DNA of 64,000 nucleotides, taken from contig NZ_JACHXD010000010.1 in the NCBI RefSeq assembly GCF_014191875.1, positions 186,001-250,000 on the forward strand. Direction: 5' to 3'. The stretch is from Pseudoduganella violacea (GTDB lineage: Bacteria > Pseudomonadota > Gammaproteobacteria > Burkholderiales > Burkholderiaceae_D). The position numbers and the translations under genes are program-made. The notes beneath the pieces are model-generated. The model ran no database searches, had not been told where the DNA came from, and saw only the letters and a list, made by a program, of their open reading frames with translations. Position 1 is the stretch's first letter, and every line of letters starts with the position of its first letter. Positions 53,195 to 62,285 of the stretch are shown here, piece by piece.

Positions 53195-56191
53195 TCAACG
53201 GCGGCGCAACCATCCCCAGCGCGCCGCACGGTCGGCTGCGCGGTAAGCCAGGTGCGCGGGGACGATCAGGGCGATCTCCGTCCCGGCATCCGGCGCGCTG
53301 CGGATTTCCAGTTCCGCCTTGAGCGCCGCCGCCCTCTCGCGCATGCCGGGCAAGCCCCAATGGCCGCTGCGACCGCCCGCTTGCAGGATCGCCGGCGCCA
53401 TGCCCCGGCCATCGTCCTTCACGCCAAGGCGCAGACCATCATCCCGGTAGGCCAGCGTGATGTCGACGCGGCCGGCCTGCGCGTGCTGCAGCGCGTTGTT
53501 GAACGCTTCCCTGGCGATGGCCGCCATCTCGTCGCAGACTTGGGCCGGCACATCGCGCGGTGCGCCCGTCACGCCGACCACGCATTCCACCTGCTGCTCG
53601 GCGCGCCATCCCGCCAGTTGCCGCAACGCGCTTTGGAGCCTGTCGCCAGTCTCGGGGCCAAGCCGCAGATCGCTCACCTGGTCGCGCGCTTCGGCGATCA
53701 CCTGGTCCGCCGCATCCAGCGCCTTTTCCATCATCCGCCGTTCCGGCAGGCCGGATGGCAGGGGCGCCATCGCCAGCTGGAAGCGCGTGGTCAGAATCTG
53801 CACGCCTTGCAGCAGGGTGTCATGCAGGGCGCGCGCGATGCGCTCCCGCTCCAGCAGGCGGACGTGATAATGCTCGCGCGCGCGCCGCGTCGCCAGCGCC
53901 AGCCGCCAGCGGTAGAACAGATACAGCGCAAGCAGGAAAGCCGCCGCGCACAGGGACTTGAACCAGATGGTCTGCACGAAGCTGGGCTGAATCGAAAAAT
54001 CCAGGCTGGCGCCGCTTTCGTTCCACAGGCCGTCGTTATTCGAGGCAATCACGCGAAAGCGGTAATGGCCCGGCGCCAGGCCGGTGTAGTAAGCGGTGCG
54101 CCGCGTTCCCGCTTCCTGCCAAGCCTCGTCCACGCCTTCCAGGCGGTACTTGAACTGCATGCGCTCGGGCATGGTCAGGCTGAGGGCCGTGTAATCGATC
54201 TGCGCCGACGTGGAACCCGGCGGCAGTGCCGGCGTTCCCGTGGCGTCGAAGACCATCTCGCCCGAACGCAGACGGCGCACCAGCACGGTGGGACGCAGCG
54301 GATTGCGCGCCATGGCTTCTGGCGCCAGATTGTAGATGCCGAAAGAGGTGCTGAACCACATCCGGCCGTCCGTTCCCATCAGCGCCGTCGGCGTCTGCGC
54401 GTACTGCGCCGGTGTGCCGCGCAAACCATCGAGAAAATCATAGCGGCTGAAGCGCACCTTGTAGGCGCTGTCGCGCCTGGCCGCCGCCAGTTCCGCCGCC
54501 GTGATGCCGCTGATGCCATACAGGCCGTTGATCCACAAGGTGCCTTTCGCGTCGAAGACCAGGCCGGATGCGCCCGAAAACGCATCGCCCGCGCGCGCCG
54601 AGATCGTGGCAAAGCGCTTGCCGTCGTAGACCGCCACGCCATCTTCGCCGCCGATCCAGATCTCGCCGCGGTATTCCGTGAATTGCTTGATGGAGCCGAG
54701 CCGCGGACCATCGGACTCCTGCAGAATGCGCAGCTGTTCGCCATCCAGCAGCGCGATCTCATTGGTGGTGGAGCCGAACCACATGCGCCCTCTGGAATCG
54801 CAAAAGATGGCGATGGCTTTGAAGTCTTCCAGTTGGCGATGGCCGCCGCCCGACTGCCAGACGCCGTTCCGATAACGCTGAAGCCTGGAGCGGATGATCC
54901 ATAGCGCGCCGGTGGCGTCCTTCGCCATGCCGCTGATGGCGGCCTCCTTTTTTTCCGTGGGCGGCAGATCGATGGTCTGGCTCCTCCCATCGACCACATG
55001 GAAAAGCTCGGTGAGGGAGCCGATCCAGAAACTGCCGTCAGGATCGCTATACACATTGGTCACGATGTTCTTGGCCGTGGGCGGCGGACCAATCAAGGTG
55101 GCGGCCTCCCTACCCTGGCCGGGCCGCTCCAGCACATAGCGGTCTACGCGCAGGCTGCCGTTCGGACCGGCGGCGATGGGGCGCGCGTCGGCCAGATAGT
55201 CCGGCACGTCGATCGATTCCAGGCGATTGGCGCGGAAGCGGTCCAGCCCTTTGCCCGTGCCGATCCAGGTATTGCCCTCCCGGTCCACCAGCATGGCGTT
55301 CACGGTGCCGCTCAAGCCTTGCGGCTCGTCCAGCCAGGTGACGCGGTCGGGAGCCTGCGCGCGGCCGACGCGCAGCACGCCGAATTCCTTGCTGGGCGCG
55401 GCCCAGGCATTGCCCTGCTGATCGAAGGCCAGATACGAGATTGCCGGCAAGGCCGGGGGCTGGAACACCGGCCGCCCGGTTGGAGCATGCAGCATCTGCA
55501 GGCCGGCCTTGTCCAGATCGGACATCCAGATGCTGCCGTCCGGCGCCTTGACGATCTGGCCATAGCTGCCGCCATCGGCCGCGCGGCGGAAAGCGCTCTC
55601 GCCGCGCGCGCGGGCAACAGTCGCGTCCACCGTCCGCACCCACAGCGTGCCAGCATCGTCCAGCAGGATGGCGCCCACCCGCGCTTTGGCGGATACGCCA
55701 TCGATTTGGGCCAGGCGCCAGGCTGGCGCGCCCGGCGCGCGGTGATACAGGCCGCTCGCCGTGCCCACCCAGACACCGCCATCCAGATCATGCACGACGG
55801 TACGGACGGTTGACGGTGGCAGGCCGTCCTTGGCGCCAAAGTGGCTCAGCTTTCCGTCCTGCAGCACGCTGAAGCCGCCGAAGCGATAACCGGCCCACAG
55901 CGCGCCGGAAGGCAGAGTGCCGACCGTGAGTACGCTGGATGAGGCGAGCGGCTGCTTGATGTCCTGGTATTTTTCGAAGCTCACGCCATCGAAGCGGAAC
56001 AATCCGCGCGAACTCGCCATCCACAGCCAGCCATCCGGGGTCTGCGCCAGGCCCGTGATCCGTCCCGGCACGCCGTCCTTCGCGCTCCAGGCAGTATGGT
56101 GCTGGGTGATGATGGGGTAGTTGAGTTCAGCGGCAAGCGCGGTTTTGCAGAAGAGCAGGAACGCAAAAAGAAAAATGACCCGTCGGTGCAT
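53195..56191 (-). CDS. Sensor histidine kinase with beta-propeller and Y_Y_Y domains
   Basis: The protein (998 residues) has a signal peptide, two-component propeller repeats (about 30-630, with recurring GxxWIGT-type blades), a Y_Y_Y domain (about 660-735) and one membrane helix (about 741-761). After that come a HisKA_3 dimerisation domain with phospho-acceptor His790 in ARALHDTLLQG and a HATPase with EAFNNALQHAQ and KDDGRGM. This is the NarL-partner class of kinases. No response regulator lies next to it; the adjacent upstream gene is an Lrp regulator. Similar propeller sensors detect saccharides or other extracellular ligands, but no ligand can be named. Confidence 0.9.
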   Translation of the reverse strand: MHRRVIFLFAFLLFCKTALAAELNYPIITQHHTAWSAKDGVPGRITGLAQTPDGWLWMASSRGLFRFDGVSFEKYQDIKQPLASSSVLTVGTLPSGALWAGYRFGGFSVLQDGKLSHFGAKDGLPPSTVRTVVHDLDGGVWVGTASGLYHRAPGAPAWRLAQIDGVSAKARVGAILLDDAGTLWVRTVDATVARARGESAFRRAADGGSYGQIVKAPDGSIWMSDLDKAGLQMLHAPTGRPVFQPPALPAISYLAFDQQGNAWAAPSKEFGVLRVGRAQAPDRVTWLDEPQGLSGTVNAMLVDREGNTWIGTGKGLDRFRANRLESIDVPDYLADARPIAAGPNGSLRVDRYVLERPGQGREAATLIGPPPTAKNIVTNVYSDPDGSFWIGSLTELFHVVDGRSQTIDLPPTEKKEAAISGMAKDATGALWIIRSRLQRYRNGVWQSGGGHRQLEDFKAIAIFCDSRGRMWFGSTTNEIALLDGEQLRILQESDGPRLGSIKQFTEYRGEIWIGGEDGVAVYDGKRFATISARAGDAFSGASGLVFDAKGTLWINGLYGISGITAAELAAARRDSAYKVRFSRYDFLDGLRGTPAQYAQTPTALMGTDGRMWFSTSFGIYNLAPEAMARNPLRPTVLVRRLRSGEMVFDATGTPALPPGSTSAQIDYTALSLTMPERMQFKYRLEGVDEAWQEAGTRRTAYYTGLAPGHYRFRVIASNNDGLWNESGASLDFSIQPSFVQTIWFKSLCAAAFLLALYLFYRWRLALATRRAREHYHVRLLERERIARALHDTLLQGVQILTTRFQLAMAPLPSGLPERRMMEKALDAADQVIAEARDQVSDLRLGPETGDRLQSALRQLAGWRAEQQVECVVGVTGAPRDVPAQVCDEMAAIAREAFNNALQHAQAGRVDITLAYRDDGLRLGVKDDGRGMAPAILQAGGRSGHWGLPGMRERAAALKAELEIRSAPDAGTEIALIVPAHLAYRAADRAARWGWLRRR

Positions 56192-56227
56192 AAGATCCGT
56201 GACGTGGGTTGATCGGGGATGAAAGCT

Positions 56228-56668
56228 TCAGATGAGCGGCGCCGCGATCTGGAGCGAACGCAGCATGATTCGCGTGTTGGTGTCCTGCACGCCGCCGCGC
56301 GCCCTGAGATTTTCGGTCAGCCGCACTAAGGCCTCCTGGTTGGCGCAGGCGACGCGCACCATGTAATCGAAGCTGCCGGTCATCAGGACCGCTTCCACCA
56401 CGCCCGGAATGGTTTGCAGCGTCGCTTCGAACGCTTGCGCCGTCACGCCGGGCAGCATCTTGACGTCGATGACGGCCTGCAGGGACAAGTCGAGCGCATG
56501 CGGATCAAGGCGCGCATGGTAGCCCAGGATCACGCCAGCGGTTTCCATACGCCGCATCCGTTCGGCCACCGCATTGGCCGACAGATGGATGCGTTCCGCG
56601 ATCTCCTTGTAGCTGATTCTGGCGTCGTTGCGGAGAATGGCAGCGATTTTCGCATCGATTTGATCCAT
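56228..56668 (-). CDS. Lrp/AsnC family transcriptional regulator
   Basis: The 146-residue protein has an N-terminal helix-turn-helix (AKIAAILRNDARISYKEIAE, then RIHLSANAVAERMRRMETAG) and a C-terminal RAM ligand domain (LSLQAVIDVKMLPG, VVEAVLMTGSFDYMVRVACA). Such proteins sense amino acids. It is divergent from an S41 peptidase gene with 151 bases between, so it may regulate that gene as well as itself. Confidence 0.92.
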   Translation of the reverse strand: MDQIDAKIAAILRNDARISYKEIAERIHLSANAVAERMRRMETAGVILGYHARLDPHALDLSLQAVIDVKMLPGVTAQAFEATLQTIPGVVEAVLMTGSFDYMVRVACANQEALVRLTENLRARGGVQDTNTRIMLRSLQIAAPLI

Positions 56669-56819
56669 GACTGAGTTTATCTCGGAAAAACCCGGATATT
56701 ACACAGAAAATCCGCAGAAAAAACAAGCGGGGATTGCTATGATCGACGGCACGGCGGCAATGCCGCGCAATCATTCAATAATCACTCAAACGACCATCGA
56801 AGAGACAAAGGAAGGTTCT

Positions 56820-57887
56820 ATGCCCCGCATGCTAATCACGCTCTTGCTCGCCGCCGCCGCCCACGCATCCGCACACGAAGCGCCATCGCCCAGCGCGGCG
56901 CTGGATGCCGCGGCGCGCCAAGCCATCGTCAAGGAACTGGCACAATCGGTCGAAGACAATTACGTGTTCCCGCAGGTGGCAAAGAAAGTAGCCGCGCACC
57001 TGCGCGCCAGGCATGCGAAGAACGCCTATGCCAGCGCCGATACGGCCGCCGCGCTGGCAGATTTTTTAACCGCCGATCTGCGCAGCGTCGGCCAGGATTT
57101 GCATTTTAGCGTGCGCTTCGATCCTGAGTTCAAAGCGGTGCCGGAAGACGTGGCGCCCAGCGCCGAAGAACTGGACCAGCAACGCCGACAGGCCGAGCGG
57201 GTGGCGGGTGGCGTATTCCGGGTCGAACGCCTGCCGGGCAATGTGGGTTATCTGGAACTGCGCGGTTTCGAACCGGCCTCGTTTTCCGCGGCGTCCATCA
57301 GCGCGGCGATGACGCTATTGAAGAATACCGAGGCAATCATTCTGGATTTACGCAAGAACGGCGGTGGAGAGGGCGAAACCGTTGCCTACCTGATGAGCCA
57401 CTTTTTCGCCGAGGGCGATCAGCGGCATTTGAACGATATGGTCTTCCGCAAAGCCCATCGCAACAAACAGCACTGGACCAGCACCGCCGTTGCCGTGCAC
57501 TACACGCGTCCAGTATATGTACTGACGTCCAAACAGACCTTCTCGGCGGCCGAGGAATGCGCCTACAATTTTCAAACGCAGAAACGCGCCACCCTCGTCG
57601 GCGAAGTGACCGGCGGCGGCGCCAATCCCGGCGATTCCTTTCCGATAGGCGCGGGCCTGGTCGCCTTCATTTCGACCGGCCAATCGATCAACCCGGTCAC
57701 GCAGAAAAATTGGGAAGGGGTCGGCGTCAAGCCGGATGTGGCCACGCCGGCAGATCGCGCATTCGATGTCGCCAACGCCAGGATCCTGCGCGAGATCGTC
57801 ATTCCAAAAACCGGCGACGACAGAGCACGCGCGCAACTGACTGCGCAGGCGGAGCGGCTGGAGAAAGGGGCGGCAGCGCCGAATTGA
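56820..57887 (+). CDS. S41 family peptidase, exported
   Basis: The 355-residue protein has a signal peptide (MPRMLITLLLAAAAHASAHE) and an IRBP/tail-specific protease domain. It has NVGYLELRGFEPASFSAAS, ILDLRKNGGGEGETVAYLM and the catalytic Ser in LTSKQTFSAAEECAY, followed by GGGANPGDSFPIGAG. The PDZ domain of classical CtpA proteases is absent; this is the interphotoreceptor-retinoid-binding-protein-like subgroup. Start at 56820 because a ribosome site (AAGGAAGG) and signal peptide fit; an upstream in-frame extension lacks both. Confidence 0.9.
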   Translation: MPRMLITLLLAAAAHASAHEAPSPSAALDAAARQAIVKELAQSVEDNYVFPQVAKKVAAHLRARHAKNAYASADTAAALADFLTADLRSVGQDLHFSVRFDPEFKAVPEDVAPSAEELDQQRRQAERVAGGVFRVERLPGNVGYLELRGFEPASFSAASISAAMTLLKNTEAIILDLRKNGGGEGETVAYLMSHFFAEGDQRHLNDMVFRKAHRNKQHWTSTAVAVHYTRPVYVLTSKQTFSAAEECAYNFQTQKRATLVGEVTGGGANPGDSFPIGAGLVAFISTGQSINPVTQKNWEGVGVKPDVATPADRAFDVANARILREIVIPKTGDDRARAQLTAQAERLEKGAAAPN

Positions 57888-58075
57888 AACGGGAGTGGAG
57901 GCCGGGCGTTATGCCGGTCACTTGCAATATCAAGAGCCAGAAGTTGAGTGAGGTTTTCGTTAATTTTGACACCCGATACACAGTCCTAGCGCAGCACTCC
58001 AACGCAACGCCAGGAAATGTAAATGCAAGTGATGTATGATGGATAATGCCTGAAGCTCAAGCTAAGGAGAGAAAG

Positions 58076-58309
58076 ATGCGCACCACTTTAGCAATCGACG
58101 ATGATGTGCTCGCTGCCGCGAAAGGGCTTGCTGCGCTTCATCGCAAAAGCGTCGGTCAGGTCATCTCTGCGCTCGCCCGACAGGCACTTCAACCGCAGAA
58201 GCCCAGTTACACCACGCGCAACGGTGTACCGCTACTCAAGCCGCAAACGGGGGCCGTACCGGCCTCACTGGAAATAGTCAACAAATTGCGCGACGAGCTC
58301 CCAGGATGA
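58076..58309 (+). CDS. VapB-like ribbon-helix-helix antitoxin
   Basis: The 77-residue protein begins MRTTLAIDDDVLAAAKGLAA followed by the SVGQVISALARQAL helix, the RHH/CopG DNA-binding form of VapB antitoxins. The C-terminal half (TRNGVPLLKPQTGAVPASLE) would wrap the toxin. The start has a strong AAGGAG ribosome site. It overlaps the downstream PIN-domain toxin gene by 4 bases (ATGA). Composition is more AT-rich than neighbouring genes, consistent with mobile origin. Confidence 0.9.
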   Translation: MRTTLAIDDDVLAAAKGLAALHRKSVGQVISALARQALQPQKPSYTTRNGVPLLKPQTGAVPASLEIVNKLRDELPG

Positions 58310-58740
58310 CCTACCTGCTGGACGTAAATGTTTTGATCGCACTGGTTGATCCCAGCCACGTCCAGCACGACATTGCGCATGAGTGGTTCGCGAGGGATGG
58401 GAAAAAAGCATGGGCCACCTGCCCTATCACAGAAAACGGCGCGTTGCGCATTATTGGTCACGCTAGCTATCCCAACTCGCCTGGAAGTCCAGCTGCGGTG
58501 GCCCCCTTGTTACGCACCATGCGCTTGCTCAACGGGCACGTATTTTGGAGCGATGATATCAGTCTGCTGGACAGTGGGAAAATCGATACCATGCGTTTAC
58601 TGAATGCGGCGCAGACTACCGATAGTTATCTGCTTGCGCTGGCTCAAACCCATGGTGGCCAGCTAGCGACACTCGATCGCCGCCTTGTCGTGACTGCCGT
58701 TCATGATGGAGCCAGCTCTCTGTGCCTGATCGGCGACTAG
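58306..58740 (+). CDS. VapC-like PIN-domain ribonuclease toxin
   Basis: The 144-residue protein is a PIN-domain nuclease. Its acidic metal-binding residues are Asp6 in YLLDVNVLIALVD, Glu43 in ITENGALRI, Asp106 in TTDSYLLALA and Asp124 in TLDRRL. VapC toxins cleave tRNA or rRNA; the target here is unknown. It is co-translated with the VapB-like antitoxin and ends 13 bases from the convergent glycosylase gene. TA class II fits both genes. Confidence 0.92.
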   Translation: MTYLLDVNVLIALVDPSHVQHDIAHEWFARDGKKAWATCPITENGALRIIGHASYPNSPGSPAAVAPLLRTMRLLNGHVFWSDDISLLDSGKIDTMRLLNAAQTTDSYLLALAQTHGGQLATLDRRLVVTAVHDGASSLCLIGD

Positions 58741-58753
58741 CCATAGCCAGCAA

Positions 58754-59266
58754 TCAATCGCCCCGCAGCACCTGCCACTGCCGCAATTTTTCTGCGTATG
58801 GCACCGTATAGGCCGGGCTGCTCGATGGCAGTTGCAGGATGCGGTAGCGCGTGGCGTGCTGGCCCAAGGCTTTGAGGCCAAGTTTGCCCGCCGTACCGCC
58901 GTTAAAGGCGATCGCGGTTATCCCGGGATAGCGGGTCAGCAGGTCCAGCAGGTCGTTGTCGTCACGATTGCGAATATTGCTGTCCAAGCTGCCCGCGCGG
59001 TGCGCTTCCGCCACCACATCCCACAGGCCAATGCCGTGCCGCAGCAGCGTTGCCAAGCGCTCGGCATAGACCAGCGGCGTCATTTTCTCATCGATCACGT
59101 CCGACATCAGCTGCCAGAATTTGTTTTGCGGATGGCCGTAATACTGCTGGAGCGCCAGCGACTTCTCGCCCGGCAGGCTTCCCAATATCAGGAGGCGGGT
59201 GCGCTCGTCAACGACCGGATCGAAGCAGCGCTTGCGCAGGTTTAAGTCTGGGGCGGGTTTGCTCAT
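58754..59266 (-). CDS. DNA-deoxyinosine/mismatch-type uracil-DNA glycosylase family protein
   Basis: This 170-residue member of the uracil-DNA glycosylase superfamily probably removes deaminated bases such as hypoxanthine or uracil. It has LILGSLPGEKSLALQQYYGH with the GSxPG motif, PQNKFWQLM, GIGLWDVV and LQLPSSSPAYT with the C-terminal SSSP motif. The start at 59266 (MSKPAP) is preferred; the upstream extension has an unlikely hydrophobic start. The divergent DUF962 gene lies 119 bases away. Confidence 0.85.
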   Translation of the reverse strand: MSKPAPDLNLRKRCFDPVVDERTRLLILGSLPGEKSLALQQYYGHPQNKFWQLMSDVIDEKMTPLVYAERLATLLRHGIGLWDVVAEAHRAGSLDSNIRNRDDNDLLDLLTRYPGITAIAFNGGTAGKLGLKALGQHATRYRILQLPSSSPAYTVPYAEKLRQWQVLRGD

Positions 59267-59384
59267 TCGCAGAATTCTACTTGAAGTGCGGCGGCAAGCA
59301 GCTACCATGATGTCCACGGATTTAGCAATAGCTCGCCTGAGCGGGTGTAGAATTAATGCCATAAAAGCAAACAGGAGATACGCC

Positions 59385-59822
59385 ATGCCCGAAGCCAGAG
59401 CGATCGATACCCTGCTCGCCCGTTATAGCGAAAGCCATCTGCATCCCGTGAACGAACTGATTCACTTCGTTTGCGTGCCGGTGATTATGTTTACTGTGCT
59501 TGGCCTGCTGTGGGCCGCGCATCCCCTGCTTGCGCTGGTGGCGGTGGGGCTGAGCATGGTCTATTACTTCAAGCTGTCGCCGCCCTTCGCCGCCGGCATG
59601 CTGCTGATGGCGGCGGCGATGCTCGCCATCCTCGCCGCGCTGCCGCCGCGCGCCGTGCTGCCGCTGTCCTTGCTGGTCTTTGTGTTGGCCTGGATCGGGC
59701 AGTTTATCGGGCATAAGATCGAGGGCAAGAAGCCTTCCTTCTTCGAGGATCTGCGCTTCCTGCTGATCGGCCCCCTGTTCGTCCTGAGCTTCCTGTACCG
59801 CCGCCTGAAACTGGCCTACTGA
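59385..59822 (+). CDS. DUF962 (Mpo1-like) membrane protein
   Basis: The 145-residue membrane protein has four hydrophobic helices and the DUF962 signature: YSESHLHPVNELIHFVCVPV near residue 20 and GQFIGHKIEGKKPSFFEDLR near 110. In yeast, Mpo1 is an iron-dependent dioxygenase for 2-hydroxy fatty acids; the conserved His residues (SHLHP, IHFV, GHKIEG) suggest metal binding here. AGGAG lies 7 bases before the ATG. An EamA gene follows by about 45 bases in the same direction. Confidence 0.88.
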   Translation: MPEARAIDTLLARYSESHLHPVNELIHFVCVPVIMFTVLGLLWAAHPLLALVAVGLSMVYYFKLSPPFAAGMLLMAAAMLAILAALPPRAVLPLSLLVFVLAWIGQFIGHKIEGKKPSFFEDLRFLLIGPLFVLSFLYRRLKLAY

Positions 59823-59865
59823 GCCGCTTCATGTAGGGAGCGGAGAAAGACCGTATACTGAGGGG

Positions 59866-60810
59866 ATGTCTTCTCCTGTCCTCTTTATTCTCGCTTCCCT
59901 GATCTGGGGTTCCACCTTCTTCGCCATCACGCTGCAACTGGGTGACGTGCCGCCCGCCGTTTCGGTGGTCTACCGCTTCGCGCTCGCCTCGGCGGCGCTG
60001 TTTGCCTGGTGCGCGCTGCGCGGCCAGCGCCTGCGCGTTTCCTGGCCCGCCCAGCGCTGGACCTTCCTGCAGGGCAGCAGCACCTTCGCCCTCAGTTATA
60101 TCTGCACCTATTCGTCGGAGCAGTATCTGGTATCGGCCCTGGTGGCCGTGCTGTATGTGCTGATGGTATTCTGGACGCCGCTGCTGGGCCGCATCGCTTT
60201 CGGCACACGGATCAGCAAGCGCACCTGGAGCGCCGGCGCCGGCGCGCTGGCCGGGGTTTCGCTGCTGTTCCATGAATCGATCTGGGCGGCCTGGCAGGAA
60301 ATCCTGCGCGGCGGCGATGGCCACTTCCTGCTTGGCCTGGGACTGGCGCTGACCGGCACTGTCGCCAGCTCGGTCGGCAATCTGCTGGTGGTGAAAGTGC
60401 GCGAGCATGATTCCAACGTGCTGCTGACCATGGCCTGGGCCATGCTCTGGGGCACGCTGCTGGTGGTAGTGTGGGCCGTGGTCAGCGGCGCCTCGTTCCG
60501 CCTGCCGCCTTCGCCAACTTACTGGGGTGGCTTGGTCTACCTTGCGCTGTTCGGTTCCGTGATCGCCTTCGCCTGCTACTTCACGCTGATCCACCGCCTT
60601 GGCGCGCAGAAGGCGGTGTATATCGGCGTGGTGACGCCGGTGATCTCGGTGCTGCTGTCGATCCGGATGGAGAATTTCCGGCCCGGCCCCGTGCAGTGGC
60701 TGGGCATGGTGGTCTGCCTGGCCAGCGTGGCCTGGGCGCTGCATACGCCAGCCGCAGCGCCCAGGCCAGCCGGTCAGACCGATGTTGAAGAATTAGAGCA
60801 GGCTTCATAA
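59866..60810 (+). CDS. EamA (drug/metabolite) family exporter, second copy
   Basis: The 314-residue inner-membrane protein has two EamA repeats: LIWGSTFFAITLQLGDVPPA in the first and GSVIAFACYFTLIHRLGAQK near residue 237 in the second. It ends with a hydrophilic tail (about 290-314). It is downstream of the DUF962 gene and may be co-transcribed. It is not closely similar to the EamA protein near 52 kb. Substrate unknown. Confidence 0.9.
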   Translation: MSSPVLFILASLIWGSTFFAITLQLGDVPPAVSVVYRFALASAALFAWCALRGQRLRVSWPAQRWTFLQGSSTFALSYICTYSSEQYLVSALVAVLYVLMVFWTPLLGRIAFGTRISKRTWSAGAGALAGVSLLFHESIWAAWQEILRGGDGHFLLGLGLALTGTVASSVGNLLVVKVREHDSNVLLTMAWAMLWGTLLVVVWAVVSGASFRLPPSPTYWGGLVYLALFGSVIAFACYFTLIHRLGAQKAVYIGVVTPVISVLLSIRMENFRPGPVQWLGMVVCLASVAWALHTPAAAPRPAGQTDVEELEQAS

Positions 60811-60835
60811 GCGGCGCCGGGCAACGTCACGCTGC

Positions 60836-62056
60836 CTATTGAGCCGTGCTCGGCACACCAAATTTGCTGAGAACCGGGAAGTTTTGCAGTTTGAGGAAGA
60901 CTTTGGCTTTGACGTCGTCCACTTCCATATTCTTGACAATCGCACCCGTCGATTCGCGCAGCGCGGCGATCATGGTGGTGCCGTCGGCGGCGCTCACCTG
61001 CTTCATGGCGACCATATTCAGAATCCTGCCGAGCATCTCGAAGGAACGCTGGGCCAGATCTATCTGCAACTCGGCGCGCCTGACCGCGGCCTCAGCCAAC
61101 CGCGCATCCTGATCCAGGAAATGCAGGCAGGACTTGCGCAGTGCTTCCGCGTTCTGCAGCAGCTCTTTTTTACGCTCCGTGACGGACTGCGAAATCATCT
61201 GGCCGAACAGCGTGGTGCAGACCTCGCGGCCAAAGCCCAGTTCCAGCGTGGATTCCACGATTTTCGTGACCGCCTGGCTGATATGCTGCGCCGTTGCCGC
61301 ATCCACCGGCGCGCGCGCGGGCTCCACGGCGAATACCGCGTTCGACATGCTGCCGCCCGTCGTTCCAGCCGCCGCCCGTACAGCCTTAGCTTCCGCCAGA
61401 TCCGTGCGTCGCGTCTGCGTCAGCTCCTTTGCGGTCTTCAATGTGGCGTCGGCCTTGTCAGCCTTGGTTTTGGCCGCGATGTAATCGTCGCTGCTGGTAT
61501 CGGCCGGATTCTTTTTCTTGAAGTCCTCCAACTCCTGCTTCGCGGTCTTGGCATTGGCGGCGGCGCTGTCCTCGCTGCTTTGCGCCGCCTGCAAGGAAGC
61601 GCTGGCCACTTCAACCAGCTTGATCGCATCGCCCAGCACATCGGCATTGGTGCCGCCGGCCTGGCCGCTGATCGTCACCGCCGGCGCCTTCACCGCACCG
61701 GTCAGCTGCTCGATGGCCAGCACCGCCACCATCGTGCTCTGGAAGCGTCGCTGCAGCGTTTCCAGGCCGAATTCGGTCACGCCAGCGTTGATGAAGGCCT
61801 CGCAGTTGGTGAACATGATGTCGCGCAGCAGCTGGATGCTCTGCGTGCGCAAGCCTATGCTGGCCGCGCCCTCCGAGAAAGCTTGCGAATAACCGATGTC
61901 GCCCTTGGTCGGAACCGAGACATCCAGGCCGGCCTTGGCGGCGAAGGCGGACAAGGCGTCCGGACTGGGTTCGGCGCAGTAGCGGCGCAAAGGCTTGTTG
62001 TCCTTGTCGTAAGCTATATTGGTCACCACGGCGCGCTGCTTGGCATCGACAAACAC
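60836..62056 (-). CDS. Hypothetical protein resembling a lipoprotein with a lost signal peptide
   Basis: I do not recognise the family. From the GTG at 62056 the product has 406 residues: a globular start (VFVDAKQRAVVTNIAYDKDN), a predicted coiled-coil middle rich in Ala, Lys, Asp and Glu (about residues 155-225), and a helical C-terminal half. The frame continues upstream of the GTG through CASWSTYNKEREFEGEK, preceded by VSAC, a lipobox, but only about 15 codons remain before an in-frame stop and there is no start codon or hydrophobic segment. An intrinsic terminator of the upstream gene lies exactly where the signal peptide would be. The ribosome site before the GTG is 14 bases away, too far, so expression is uncertain. 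Confidence 0.5.
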   Translation of the reverse strand: MFVDAKQRAVVTNIAYDKDNKPLRRYCAEPSPDALSAFAAKAGLDVSVPTKGDIGYSQAFSEGAASIGLRTQSIQLLRDIMFTNCEAFINAGVTEFGLETLQRRFQSTMVAVLAIEQLTGAVKAPAVTISGQAGGTNADVLGDAIKLVEVASASLQAAQSSEDSAAANAKTAKQELEDFKKKNPADTSSDDYIAAKTKADKADATLKTAKELTQTRRTDLAEAKAVRAAAGTTGGSMSNAVFAVEPARAPVDAATAQHISQAVTKIVESTLELGFGREVCTTLFGQMISQSVTERKKELLQNAEALRKSCLHFLDQDARLAEAAVRRAELQIDLAQRSFEMLGRILNMVAMKQVSAADGTTMIAALRESTGAIVKNMEVDDVKAKVFLKLQNFPVLSKFGVPSTAQ

Positions 62057-62140
62057 CGCCGCGGCTTTCTCTCCTTCGAACTCTCTCTCCTTGTTGTAAG
62101 TGGACCAGCTGGCGCAGGCGCTTACACGCGGACGCCAGGC

Positions 62141-62174
62141 AAAAAAAATCCCGCGTCAGCTTGCGCTGCGCGGG
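62141..62174 (-). terminator. Intrinsic terminator of the ABC transporter gene
   Basis: On the minus strand a 10-bp stem (CCCGCGCAGC and GCTG-A-CGCGGG, one bulged base, 4-base loop) is followed by A and eight T residues. It lies about 110 bases after the stop of the fused ABC transporter gene. Confidence 0.8.
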
Positions 62175-62285
62175 GCGGAACCCATTGTCAAGTGGGAGGG
62201 GAGATGAATCAACGAGTTCACTATATTCCTGCCCTTTGACGAAATCCCGGTCCTTTACAATTCCTTACCAACAGTCGCATCTTCC

